A DNA stretch of 64,000 nucleotides from JBNJGB01 sp051747385. GTDB taxonomy: Bacteria > Myxococcota_A > UBA9042 > PHBI01 > JACKFB01. A model generated the notes under the pieces. It saw only the letters and a program-made list of their open reading frames with translations, did not search any database and was not told the DNA's origin. Position numbers and translations under genes: made by a program. Shown here piece by piece: positions 1 to 7,175 of the stretch; within the stretch, counting starts at the first letter, position 1, and each line of letters starts with the position of its first letter. The DNA lies in the NCBI GenBank assembly GCA_051747385.1, contig JBNJGB010000030.1, forward strand, positions 19,023 to 83,022. Reading direction: 5' to 3'.

Positions 1-1
1 T

Positions 2-211
2 CAACGCCGGCCGCCCGAGGGAACCCCCGCCGACCCCGACGTCGTCGAAGCGCTCGTCGACCAGCTCCCAGCCCTCGTACTTCATCGACCCGACGAACGC
101 CTCGCAGGCCTCCCGCTGAGCGTCGCACGATGAGTAGTCGAGTTCGCGGTCGACGGACTGCCGCATGTAGACGGCGCATCGGACTCGGGGCCGGTCGAGA
201 CGGGGCGGCAC
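2..211 (-). CDS. Serine site-specific recombinase, N-terminal part (runs off the window)
   Basis: Only about 70 codons are visible. The minus strand from a GTG at 209-211 reads a resolvase-type N-terminus: a beta strand with the motif YMRQSVD, which matches the YxRxS catalytic-serine signature of serine recombinases (Ser at about residue 19), then CDAQREAC, EGWELVDERFDD and GGSLGRPAL, the usual second half of the catalytic fold. The family cuts and rejoins DNA at attachment or resolution sites through a covalent phosphoserine. The GTG start lies just after the stop of the upstream HTH gene, which suggests co-transcription. Large phage or transposon integrases share this beginning, so the subtype cannot be told without the rest of the gene. 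Confidence 0.75.
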   Translation of the reverse strand, partial: MPPRLDRPRVRCAVYMRQSVDRELDYSSCDAQREACEAFVGSMKYEGWELVDERFDDVGVGGGSLGRPAL

Positions 212-213
212 GG

Positions 214-489
214 TCAGTATCCGAGGTCGAGGTCTTGGGCCTGGCGCGTCAGCTCGGCCAGCGCCTCGTCGCGGCGGGCCTCGTCCTGCCGCTTGTACGC
301 CATGAGGTCGACCGCCCCGATCCGCCGCTGCGTGCCGACCATGCGGAACAAGAGCGCCCCCGTTTCGAGTAAGCCGATGAGGAAAGGATGTGAGACGTTG
401 AGGACCTCGGCGGCCTGTTGGGTCGTGAGGTCGCCGTGCACGGGCGCCTCGCCGGCATGCGAATCCAGGATGGGCGGCTGGGACTTCAT
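214..489 (-). CDS. Small excisionase/MerR-like HTH DNA-binding protein
   Basis: This 91-residue protein carries the pattern LTTQQAAEVLNVSHPFLIGL followed by a wing-like MVGTQRRIGAVDLMAYK, which is the single winged-HTH fold of the excisionase-family DNA-binding domain (residues about 20-68). A charged helix follows. An AGGAT element precedes the ATG. Such proteins act as excisionases or directionality factors, or as antitoxins of PIN-domain toxins. Here the next gene is a serine recombinase rather than a PIN toxin, so a role in controlling recombination is the better guess, but this is inference from position. Confidence 0.7.
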   Translation of the reverse strand: MKSQPPILDSHAGEAPVHGDLTTQQAAEVLNVSHPFLIGLLETGALLFRMVGTQRRIGAVDLMAYKRQDEARRDEALAELTRQAQDLDLGY

Positions 490-745
490 GCCGGCGATCC
501 TACGTGGCGAGGTCGCAGGTGCAACAGGCGACGTCGCCTCGGCTATCGGCTTGCGCCTACACGGGTTCGTCCAGGGCTGGGCCCGGGTTCGCGTTGCGTG
601 GAAGCGTTGCGAACCTCGCGAGCAACAATCCGGGACGCTACACGATCTCCCTACCGCCTTGTGAACAGGACGCGACGCCGCGTAAGCGACTGATTAGGCA
701 AGACATTCTTCACGTGGCGCTCGGCGGTTGGTGGTGGCGATAAGG
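490..745. other. Non-coding stretch upstream of the tandem hairpins
   Basis: No reading frame here has convincing codon bias or a recognisable product. The short ORFs crossing it are out-of-frame shadows. The minus-strand part nearest 490 should hold the promoter of the HTH/recombinase pair. I looked for a tRNA or tmRNA end next to the hairpins at 746-795 and found no T-arm. Confidence 0.4.
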
Positions 746-795
746 CGAATGGTACTCGAGCCATTCGGAGCCCCCTGGTCGTGAGGCCAGGGGGC
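746..795. terminator. Two tandem hairpins, terminator-like
   Basis: Two perfect inverted repeats follow each other. The first has 7-bp arms CGAATGG/CCATTCG at 746-752 and 761-767. The second has 9-bp arms GCCCCCTGG/CCAGGGGGC at 770-778 and 787-795. The sequence after the second is C/T-containing (ends CGTTT) but has no clean T tract. No gene was found immediately to the left, so the RNA that would end here is unknown. Confidence 0.4.
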
Positions 796-875
796 CTTCG
801 CGTTTCCGGTCGGCAGCCGCCTTGACTCGGCCGTGCTGCGCGTGGGATCGGCGGGGTGTTCGCAGGAGGGGAGTC

Positions 876-1736
876 ATGGTCGGCGAGGTGCCCTCGATGG
901 AGGGGAAGACGTGCCTGGTGACGGGCGCGAACACGGGGATCGGGCGGGTGACCGCCGTGGAGCTGGCGCGGGCCGGCGCGCACGTGATGCTGGCCTGCCG
1001 CGTGCGCGAGCGGGCCGAGCCGGTGCTGGACGAGATGCGAGCGCTGGCCGGCCGTGAGGCGGCGACCTTCGTGCCCCTCGACCTGGGCGACCTGGACTCG
1101 GTCCGGGCCTGCGCGGAGGACGTGCTCGACCGCGGGCGGCCCCTCGACGTCCTGGTGAACAACGCCGGCGTCGCCGGGCACCGCGGGCAGACGAAGGACG
1201 GCTTCGAGCTGGCCTTCGGCGTGAACCACGTCGGGCACTTCCTGCTCACGATGCGCCTAGCCGAGCGCCTGAAGGAGACGCCTCGCTCCCGCGTGGTGAA
1301 CGTCGCCAGCCGCTCCCACTACGACGCGAAGGGCATCGACTGGGAGGCCGTCCGCCGGCCCACGGCCACGGTGACGGGGCTGCGGGAGTACGCGGTGTCG
1401 AAGCTCGCCAACGTGCTGTTCGCCCGCGAGCTGGCGCGGCGACTGGAAGGGACGGACACGACATCGTACAGCCTGCACCCCGGTGTCGTGGCGACCGACG
1501 TCTGGCGGAGAGTCCCCGGGCCCGTGGCCTGGCTGATGAAGCGCTTCATGCTCTCGCCCGACCGCGGGGCCGAGACCACGCTCCACTGCGCCACGTCCCC
1601 GGACGCGCCCCGGGACAACGGGCGCTACTTCACGCGCTCCAGGCCGAAGAAGCCCAGCAGGCCCGCCATGGACGACGACCTCGCGACGGAGCTCTGGCGG
1701 CGCAGCGTCGCCTGGGCGGGGGCGGACCTCCCGTAG
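876..1736 (+). CDS. Short-chain dehydrogenase/reductase, retinol-dehydrogenase-like
   Basis: This is a 286-residue classical SDR. The Rossmann glycine motif TGANTGIG is at residues 16-23, NNAG at 95-98, the catalytic serine in VASRSH near 145, and the Tyr-x3-Lys pair as YAVSK at 172-176. The sequence style is that of the retinol dehydrogenase/WW-oxidoreductase branch, which usually prefers NADP(H). The start at 876 is chosen over the in-frame ATG at 822 because CGCAGGAGGGGAG lies directly before it. The substrate cannot be read from the sequence. It converges with another SDR at 1744, only 7 bp away. Confidence 0.85.
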   Translation: MVGEVPSMEGKTCLVTGANTGIGRVTAVELARAGAHVMLACRVRERAEPVLDEMRALAGREAATFVPLDLGDLDSVRACAEDVLDRGRPLDVLVNNAGVAGHRGQTKDGFELAFGVNHVGHFLLTMRLAERLKETPRSRVVNVASRSHYDAKGIDWEAVRRPTATVTGLREYAVSKLANVLFARELARRLEGTDTTSYSLHPGVVATDVWRRVPGPVAWLMKRFMLSPDRGAETTLHCATSPDAPRDNGRYFTRSRPKKPSRPAMDDDLATELWRRSVAWAGADLP

Positions 1737-1743
1737 GTCCCGG

Positions 1744-2532
1744 TCAGCCCCGGGAGACCAGGCGGTTCACCAGCCCGGGAGTGTGGCGACCCAGCCACGC
1801 GGCCACCTTGCCGTGGCCCGTAAAGACCTTCTCACGCTGGCGCCGGTGGACAGCGCGCACGATGACACGGGCGGCCTTGTCCGCCGGCCACATGAGGTTC
1901 GACGGGCGCTTGTCCTTCCGGTCCGGGTGGTGGACGTTGTCCTTGTCCACGCGGGCGATCTCGCTCTCGACGAAGCCCGGGTGCACGGTCGTGCAGGACA
2001 CGCCGCTTCCCCGGAGCTCGGCGGCCAGGACCTCGCCGATCGCGCGCACGGCGGCCTTCGAGGCGCAGTAGGCGCCCATCTTCGGCGTGAAGACGAAGGC
2101 GTTGACGCTGCCCACGAGGCCGATGCGCCCGCCGGTCTCTCGGAGCTCCGGGAGCGCGTGGCGCACGGTGGTCACGAGCCCGACCACGTTCACGTCGAGC
2201 TGGCGCCGCCAGTCCTCCGCCGACAGCTTCTCGATGGCGCCGCCCACGCCGTATCCCGCGTTGGCCAGGACCACGTCCAGGCGCCCGAAGCGCTCCACCA
2301 CCGCCCGGACCGCCTCCGCCACCCCGTCCTCGTCGGTGACGTCGCAGGGGACCGCCAGGGCCTCGCCGCCTCGCCCCTCGATGTCCCGGACCACCTCGTC
2401 GAGGCGCTCGCGACGCCGGCCCGAGACGGCCACCCGGGCCCCCTCCCCGGCGAACTCCAGGGCGCAGGCGCGGCCGATTCCGCTCCCGCCTCCCGTGATC
2501 CACGCGACCTTCCCGTCGAATCGACCGGCCAT
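1744..2532 (-). CDS. Short-chain dehydrogenase/reductase
   Basis: A 262-residue SDR with TGGGSGIG at residues 13-20, NAG at 91-93, catalytic Ser142 in GSVN and the Tyr155-x3-Lys159 pair in YCASK. After SGRR, the acidic/CDVTD region after the fourth strand fits NAD(P)-dependent oxidoreductases of the classical type. The start at 2532 follows a GGAGGGGAG ribosome site. The longer frame to 2646 would add 38 residues without a fold. The C-terminus is basic. It is divergent from the phosphotransferase gene at 2645. Substrate unknown. Confidence 0.85.
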   Translation of the reverse strand: MAGRFDGKVAWITGGGSGIGRACALEFAGEGARVAVSGRRRERLDEVVRDIEGRGGEALAVPCDVTDEDGVAEAVRAVVERFGRLDVVLANAGYGVGGAIEKLSAEDWRRQLDVNVVGLVTTVRHALPELRETGGRIGLVGSVNAFVFTPKMGAYCASKAAVRAIGEVLAAELRGSGVSCTTVHPGFVESEIARVDKDNVHHPDRKDKRPSNLMWPADKAARVIVRAVHRRQREKVFTGHGKVAAWLGRHTPGLVNRLVSRG

Positions 2533-2644
2533 CTCCCCTCCGTCGGCGTTGCGTGACGGACGCGAGCGTACACCGGGACTCGACGGGGGGTCGACCGTGG
2601 TAGGCTGCTCCCCGGGTTCCCCACGGACCTCCCTGGAGCCACGC

Positions 2645-3973
2645 ATGTCCGCGAGAACGCGCGTGAAGGGCCGCTGGTGCTGGAGCTGCGGGGAGATCCG
2701 CGAGGCCGGCGTCGCCGACGGGGACGGTCGCTGGCTCTGCGAGGCGTGTGGGCGGCTGGACGACGAGGAGCTGGGCTATCGCCGGGCCGTGGCGACCCTG
2801 AGCCGCATGGTCACCGTGCAGGGCCTCGTCCGGGAGGCGGACCGCGACGCGTTCGAGCCCTACCTGGACCACCCGGACCTGCGCGTGCGCTGGTACGCCC
2901 AGGACCTCGCGGCCGCGGACGCCGAGGGTCGCCGGCTGGGCCTGGAGGAGCCCGCCGTGGAGCACCCCCTCCTCGCCGAGCCCCCGGAGGTCATGCGAGA
3001 CGACGAGCCGAGGAGCCGGCGCGCGCTGGCCTTCCGGGTCCTGCTGGACGCCCTGGAGCCGCACTGGGGCCGGCAGGCGCGCGACCACGTCGTGGACAAG
3101 GTGAAGTTCCTGGGCGAGGGGGTCACCTACCAGGCCTGGACCTCCGTCGTGGAGCTCCCCGGGCGTCCCGAGCCGACGCGCGTCGTCGCGCGGCTCCCCT
3201 TTTCCGACGTGCCCGCGGACCAGATCATCGAGGCCACGCGCGAGGCGCGCCTGCTACGGCGGCTGGGGGCCACTCCGCGGGCCTTCCGGGTCCCGCGGAT
3301 CGTGGCGGCCGTGCCGGTGTCCGTCGGCATCGCCCCCGTCCAGGAGTTCGCGCCCGGACTCCCCGTGGAGCTTCGCGCGCCCCGCAGCCCCGTCACGCCG
3401 CCGTGGGACAGCATCGCGGACGCCGCCGCGCGCTGCCACGCCGTGCCCATCGACGAGGTGGCGGGCCTGGTGCCCTGGCACGAGAGCCGGCGCGCCCACG
3501 CCCGCTTCGAGCTCCGGGGGCTCGAGCGGCTCTCGGACCGGCCCGAGGCCCGCGACGCCCTCGCGTGGGCCCTGGAGAACCTGCCACCGGACGAGCCTCC
3601 GGCCCTGCTCCACGGCGACCTGGTGGGCGAGAACGTCCTCCTGGCCCTGCCCGAGCTGCTGGACGGGGAGGAGCGTCCGGCCCTCATCGACTGGACCGAG
3701 GCCCGGGCCGGCGACCCGGCCTACGACCTGGCCATCGTCACGCGGGGCGTCCGCCGCCCCTTCCAGGTGCCCCACGGCCTCGAGCGCCTGGTCGAGGCGT
3801 ACGAGGCCCGAGCCGACACGGAGCTCGGCACGGACGCGGTGCGGCTCTACGAGCTCGTGCTGGCCGCCCACCACTGGGAGCACGCCCTGCACGACTTCGG
3901 CGACGGGGCGCAGCAGGCGCAGGAGCAGCGAAACCGCCTCGTCCGGACCCTGAAGCGCGCCGCAGGCGCTTAG
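2645..3973 (+). CDS. Aminoglycoside-phosphotransferase-fold kinase with N-terminal zinc ribbon
   Basis: The 442-residue protein begins with a four-cysteine zinc ribbon: CWSC (Cys12, Cys15) and CEAC (Cys32, Cys35). The C-terminal half is an APH/choline-kinase fold. The catalytic loop HGDLVGENV starts near His323, and the magnesium-binding IDWTEARAGDPAYDLA starts near 348. These are the Brenner-type HxDxxxxN and IDxxxxxxGDPxxDLA motifs of the family. Such kinases phosphorylate aminoglycosides, homoserine, choline or other small molecules. The zinc ribbon is not usual in drug-modifying APH enzymes, so a metabolic or regulatory substrate is possible. A DHH phosphoesterase gene follows after 7 bp and may be co-transcribed. 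Confidence 0.75.
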   Translation: MSARTRVKGRWCWSCGEIREAGVADGDGRWLCEACGRLDDEELGYRRAVATLSRMVTVQGLVREADRDAFEPYLDHPDLRVRWYAQDLAAADAEGRRLGLEEPAVEHPLLAEPPEVMRDDEPRSRRALAFRVLLDALEPHWGRQARDHVVDKVKFLGEGVTYQAWTSVVELPGRPEPTRVVARLPFSDVPADQIIEATREARLLRRLGATPRAFRVPRIVAAVPVSVGIAPVQEFAPGLPVELRAPRSPVTPPWDSIADAAARCHAVPIDEVAGLVPWHESRRAHARFELRGLERLSDRPEARDALAWALENLPPDEPPALLHGDLVGENVLLALPELLDGEERPALIDWTEARAGDPAYDLAIVTRGVRRPFQVPHGLERLVEAYEARADTELGTDAVRLYELVLAAHHWEHALHDFGDGAQQAQEQRNRLVRTLKRAAGA

Positions 3974-3980
3974 GAGCCCC

Positions 3981-4796
3981 ATGCCCGGCACGCGCCCTCC
4001 CCTCGTCATCTTCCACGACGGCTGCCCGGACGGATTCTGCGCGGCCTGGGTCGCCAGGAAGCGCTTTCCGGACGCCGAGCTGGCGGGCTGGCGACACGGG
4101 GACGACCCGCCGGACGTGACGGGCCGGGACGTCTGGATCGTGGACTTCGCCTTCTCCCGCCGGGCGACGCGGACCATGGCGCAGCAGGCGTCGAGCCTCC
4201 GCATCCTCGACCACCACGCCACGGCCCGGGACGACCTGGGCGACCTCCCCTACGCCACCTTCGACATGGAGCGGAGCGGCTGCGGCCTCGCCTGGGACAC
4301 CCTCTTTCCCGACGAGCCCCGCCCCTGGCTGGTCGACTACGTGGAGGATCGCGACCTCTGGCGCTGGGCCCTCCCGGACAGCCGGGAGGTCAACGCCGCC
4401 ATGGAGACGCTCCCCGACGACTTCGACGCGTGGGACGCCGTCCTGGCCGGCGGCCCGGAGGGGCTCGTGGCCCGGGGGCGAGCCATCCTCGACTGGAAGG
4501 CCGTCCACGTGGAGCACCTCGCGCGGCGGGCGGGTCGGCGCCGCATGGCCGGCCATGACGTGCCGGTGGTGAACGCCGCCCTGCTCCAGTCGGAGCTGGG
4601 CAACGCCCTGTCCGAGGGCGAGCCCTTCGCCGTGATGTGGACCGAGGGGGAGGACGGTTCGAGATCGTACAGCCTCCGCTCGCGCCCCGGCGGCGTCCAC
4701 GTGGGCGACGTGGCGAAGCGGTTCGGCGGCGGGGGCCACCCCCGGGCCGCCGGGTTCTCCATGTCGCCGGGGGAGAGTCCCTTCGACGACGAGTAG
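3981..4796 (+). CDS. DHH/DHHA1-family phosphoesterase
   Basis: This 271-residue protein has the hallmarks of DHH-superfamily phosphohydrolases: an N-terminal HDGCPDGFCAAW (motif I), WIVDFAFS (motif II aspartate), the name-giving ILDHH motif, and the glycine-rich GGGGHPRAAGF of the DHHA1 substrate-binding domain at the C-terminus. Relatives include RecJ exonucleases, nano-RNases and cyclic-dinucleotide phosphodiesterases. This compact member lacks the extra RecJ domains and PAS or GGDEF modules, so it is closer to the oligoribonuclease/phosphoesterase end. It starts 7 bp after the kinase gene and is probably in the same transcript. Confidence 0.75.
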   Translation: MPGTRPPLVIFHDGCPDGFCAAWVARKRFPDAELAGWRHGDDPPDVTGRDVWIVDFAFSRRATRTMAQQASSLRILDHHATARDDLGDLPYATFDMERSGCGLAWDTLFPDEPRPWLVDYVEDRDLWRWALPDSREVNAAMETLPDDFDAWDAVLAGGPEGLVARGRAILDWKAVHVEHLARRAGRRRMAGHDVPVVNAALLQSELGNALSEGEPFAVMWTEGEDGSRSYSLRSRPGGVHVGDVAKRFGGGGHPRAAGFSMSPGESPFDDE

Positions 4797-4880
4797 CCAC
4801 CCCATCGCGGGCGGGGACGGCAGACCGGGACGTGACCGCCGGGGACGGCGATCCTGCGGCAGCTTCACCTCGGGCGCACC

Positions 4881-5456
4881 TCAGTCGGCGGGGAGGAGGG
4901 CCTCCACCGGGTCGAGGGTCGGGACGAGGGGGCTGGCGCCGCCGTGCGGCTCCTCCGGGGCCTGCTCGTGCAGGGTCCCCACCGCGATGACGCGGCGTCC
5001 CTCGAAGCGCTCCGTCTCGGCCGCCGGGCGCTTGCCCTCCTCGTGCCAGATGGGGAAGAGGTGCACGCGCCGGCCGTCCGGAAGCTCCACGGCGGCGTGG
5101 CCCACGTGGCGGGGCGGCGGGATCTTCGCCATCCGGACGTCGACCTGCACGTAGGTGCCTTCCACGCGGACCGTCTCGCCGTCGTGCGCCGCGATGACGT
5201 CCGCGCTGGCCACGAGCGGGAGGTCGCCCAGCCCCTCGTAGGACGCCGGCAGCCGTGTCCCCGTGCGCTCCTGGTCGCTCGGGGCGGGCTGGCTCTTCTT
5301 GGGCTTGGGCTTGGGCTTCGGCTTGGGGTCGGTCACGGCCTCGTCCTCCGCTACGCGCTGGGGTTGCGAGGGGCACGCCACCAGACCGGAGGCCGCCAGG
5401 AGCAGGACTGCGACCACCACGGGGCGCCGCGCGGTGCTCGTCCAGCCCCGCCTCAG
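4881..5456 (-). CDS. Predicted lipoprotein coupled to the DUF4157 gene
   Basis: The protein has a signal peptide rich in Val/Leu/Ala ending in the lipobox GLVAC, a KPKPKPKPKK linker, and a roughly 110-residue beta-rich domain (GETVRVEGTYVQVDVR, then VGHAAVEL and RVIAVGTL) that looks OB-like. The start is uncertain. A CTG at 5454-5456 overlaps the TGA of the upstream gene as CTGA and gives a normal basic n-region (MRRGW...ARRP), whereas the first GTG, at 5418-5420, leaves no positive charge before the hydrophobic core. I annotate the CTG. The lipoprotein is translated directly behind the effector-like DUF4157 protein, so an immunity or anchoring role is conceivable but not shown. Confidence 0.6.
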   Translation of the reverse strand: MRRGWTSTARRPVVVAVLLLAASGLVACPSQPQRVAEDEAVTDPKPKPKPKPKKSQPAPSDQERTGTRLPASYEGLGDLPLVASADVIAAHDGETVRVEGTYVQVDVRMAKIPPPRHVGHAAVELPDGRRVHLFPIWHEEGKRPAAETERFEGRRVIAVGTLHEQAPEEPHGGASPLVPTLDPVEALLPAD

Positions 5457-7090
5457 GGCTTGCCCATTCGCATGGTGGTCGGGCTGGCTCCGTGCTGCTT
5501 GTGCACGTCCTTGTGCTGCTCGTGGAACGACTGGTCCTTCTTCTTGCCGACGCCGTAGAGCTGGTAGACCCACGACGAGTTCTCGGCGCCGTACTCGCCC
5601 ACGGAGTAGTTCTCCAGGGTGACGGTGTCGGAGCCGCTCTTCAGCACCACCCCGGCCCAGTGGAAGTTCCACGTCATCAGGCCCTCGGGGGCCTCCGGGT
5701 GCCGGCCGCCGCCCGTGCTGATGTGGAAGGCCTCGCCGATCTCCGGGTCGGCGTAGGCGTTGATGCCCACCTTCTCGTCGAAGGCGCGCTTGTCCTCGTC
5801 CGACAGCTTCTCGTAGGCCGCCCGCGTGATGACGTCGATCTCCGCCGCCAGCCGGGCCCGCTTCGAGGACAGCGCCTTGCGCTTGCCCGGGTCCGTCTCC
5901 TTCTCCAAGGCCGCCCGCGTCTCGTAGTAGGCCTTGGCCTTCGCGCTCACCGCGGCCATGTCGAGCTCGTCCGAGAAGTGCTCGGTCATGATCACGGCCT
6001 TCTGGATCTCCGGCCAGTGGGTCTTGGAGACCTTCTTCCCCTCACCGGAGGGCGCCTCGTACCGCGCCACCATGTCGCCCTGGCCGGTCCCCGTGCCCCG
6101 GTCGCCGCCCGACACGGCGCGCCCGGCCCGCCCGCAGTCGGCCCACAGCACCATGTCGGAGTCCTTGGTGTCGTTGGCGGTGTTCGTGACCACCACGTCG
6201 GACAGCGCCCGCTTGGACCCGTCCTCGGCGTGGGCCTCGACGTCGTAGTCGCCGGGCTCCAGGCGCATCACCGAGGTGGCCGCCTCCAGCTTCGAGGACG
6301 CGGCCTCGATCATCCCGGGCTCGGCGTAGGCGACCTGGCTGCCGTAGACGCTCTCCTGGTACACCGCCATCCGGCCGTCGTCGGACACCCGGTGGGGCTC
6401 GCCGGACAGGCTCTGGGTCGTGTAGCGCTGGACCGGGCCGTCGGAGCCCGGCGCCACCTTCGCCGGGGCGTCCAGGACGTCGCGCGCGCTCTCGCCGGCC
6501 ACGACTCGGTCGGCCGCCGCGTCGGCCTGGCGCTCGTAGTCGTCGCCCGCCCGCCCCACCTTCCCGGACAGCTGCACGCCCCGGGACTGCTGCACAACGT
6601 GGGCCGCCTCGTGGGCCGCGACGTGCTTCGAGGGGCTCGGGGACGCGAAGGCCACCCGTTCCCCCATGGCGTACGCCTCGGCCCCGAGGCGACCGCAGGC
6701 CGCGGCGGCGTCCGGGCCGCTGTGCGCGCGGACGCCGGAGAGGTCCGTGCCCAGGCTCTGCTCGATGGCCCCCCGGTGGGGGAGGTCCGACGACGGCCCC
6801 CGGAAGCCCTGGCGCGCCAGGCCCACGGCGTCCTGCTGCAGGTCGCCCGAGGCCTTGGGCTGGAGGGCCTCGGCGCCCTCGCGGAAGCTCAGGCCGCGCA
6901 GCCGGGAGCGCATGTCCGCCGTGGACCGCGCCGGGCCCTGCGCCGTCCGCGGGGCGGCGACCTCGGCCGCGGCCTCCCTCTCCTGCTCCCTCGTCACGCC
7001 GCCCATCGCCTCGCCCTCGCCTGCGGGCACACCGCCCACATGATGGTGAAGGTGGATCATACGGCGACCCGCGACGTCGGACAACGACAA
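5453..7090 (-). CDS. DUF4157 (eCIS-type) protein with Cys/His/Asn C-terminal domain
   Basis: Counting from the ATG at 7090, residues about 105-200 form a DUF4157 domain: SLGTDLSGVRAHSG, then GAEAYAMGERVAFA and the metalloprotease-like HVAAHEAAHVVQQ at 156-168. DUF4157 proteins are widely associated with extracellular contractile injection systems and often carry toxic tails. The tail holds VLWADCGRAGRAV (Cys319), a charged helical insert (360-445), and WNFHWAGVV...TLENY (His477, Asn494). This order resembles CHAP/NlpC-P60 papain-like hydrolases, but that is my inference. Starts at 7060 or 7006 are also possible. No sheath, tube or baseplate genes are in the window, so it would be an orphan effector. 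Confidence 0.75.
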   Translation of the reverse strand: MSLSDVAGRRMIHLHHHVGGVPAGEGEAMGGVTREQEREAAAEVAAPRTAQGPARSTADMRSRLRGLSFREGAEALQPKASGDLQQDAVGLARQGFRGPSSDLPHRGAIEQSLGTDLSGVRAHSGPDAAAACGRLGAEAYAMGERVAFASPSPSKHVAAHEAAHVVQQSRGVQLSGKVGRAGDDYERQADAAADRVVAGESARDVLDAPAKVAPGSDGPVQRYTTQSLSGEPHRVSDDGRMAVYQESVYGSQVAYAEPGMIEAASSKLEAATSVMRLEPGDYDVEAHAEDGSKRALSDVVVTNTANDTKDSDMVLWADCGRAGRAVSGGDRGTGTGQGDMVARYEAPSGEGKKVSKTHWPEIQKAVIMTEHFSDELDMAAVSAKAKAYYETRAALEKETDPGKRKALSSKRARLAAEIDVITRAAYEKLSDEDKRAFDEKVGINAYADPEIGEAFHISTGGGRHPEAPEGLMTWNFHWAGVVLKSGSDTVTLENYSVGEYGAENSSWVYQLYGVGKKKDQSFHEQHKDVHKQHGASPTTMRMGKP

Positions 7091-7137
7091 CCCGGTCGCT
7101 CCCGATCACGGGCGCGAGCGGGAGCGCGGCCTGCGCG

Positions 7138-7167
7138 TTGAGCCCGCGAAGAGGCCCGGCGTAAGGT
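7138..7167 (+). promoter_or_regulatory. Candidate housekeeping promoter of lhr
   Basis: TTGAGC at 7138-7143 and TAAGGT at 7162-7167 are separated by 18 bp. Transcription would start about 7174, only a couple of bases before the ATG at 7176, so the message may be nearly leaderless. The -10 match (TAnnnT) is weak. Confidence 0.35.
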
Positions 7168-7175
7168 GCGGGGCG

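Noticed and set aside
740..800. Possible tRNA or tmRNA 3' end at the tandem hairpins
   Set aside because: No T-arm (TTCRA loop), acceptor stem or CCA end could be found next to them.
2087..2644. 186-residue N-terminal extension of the phosphotransferase frame
   Set aside because: It runs antisense through the SDR gene and has no fold. The ATG at 2645 starts directly before the zinc ribbon.
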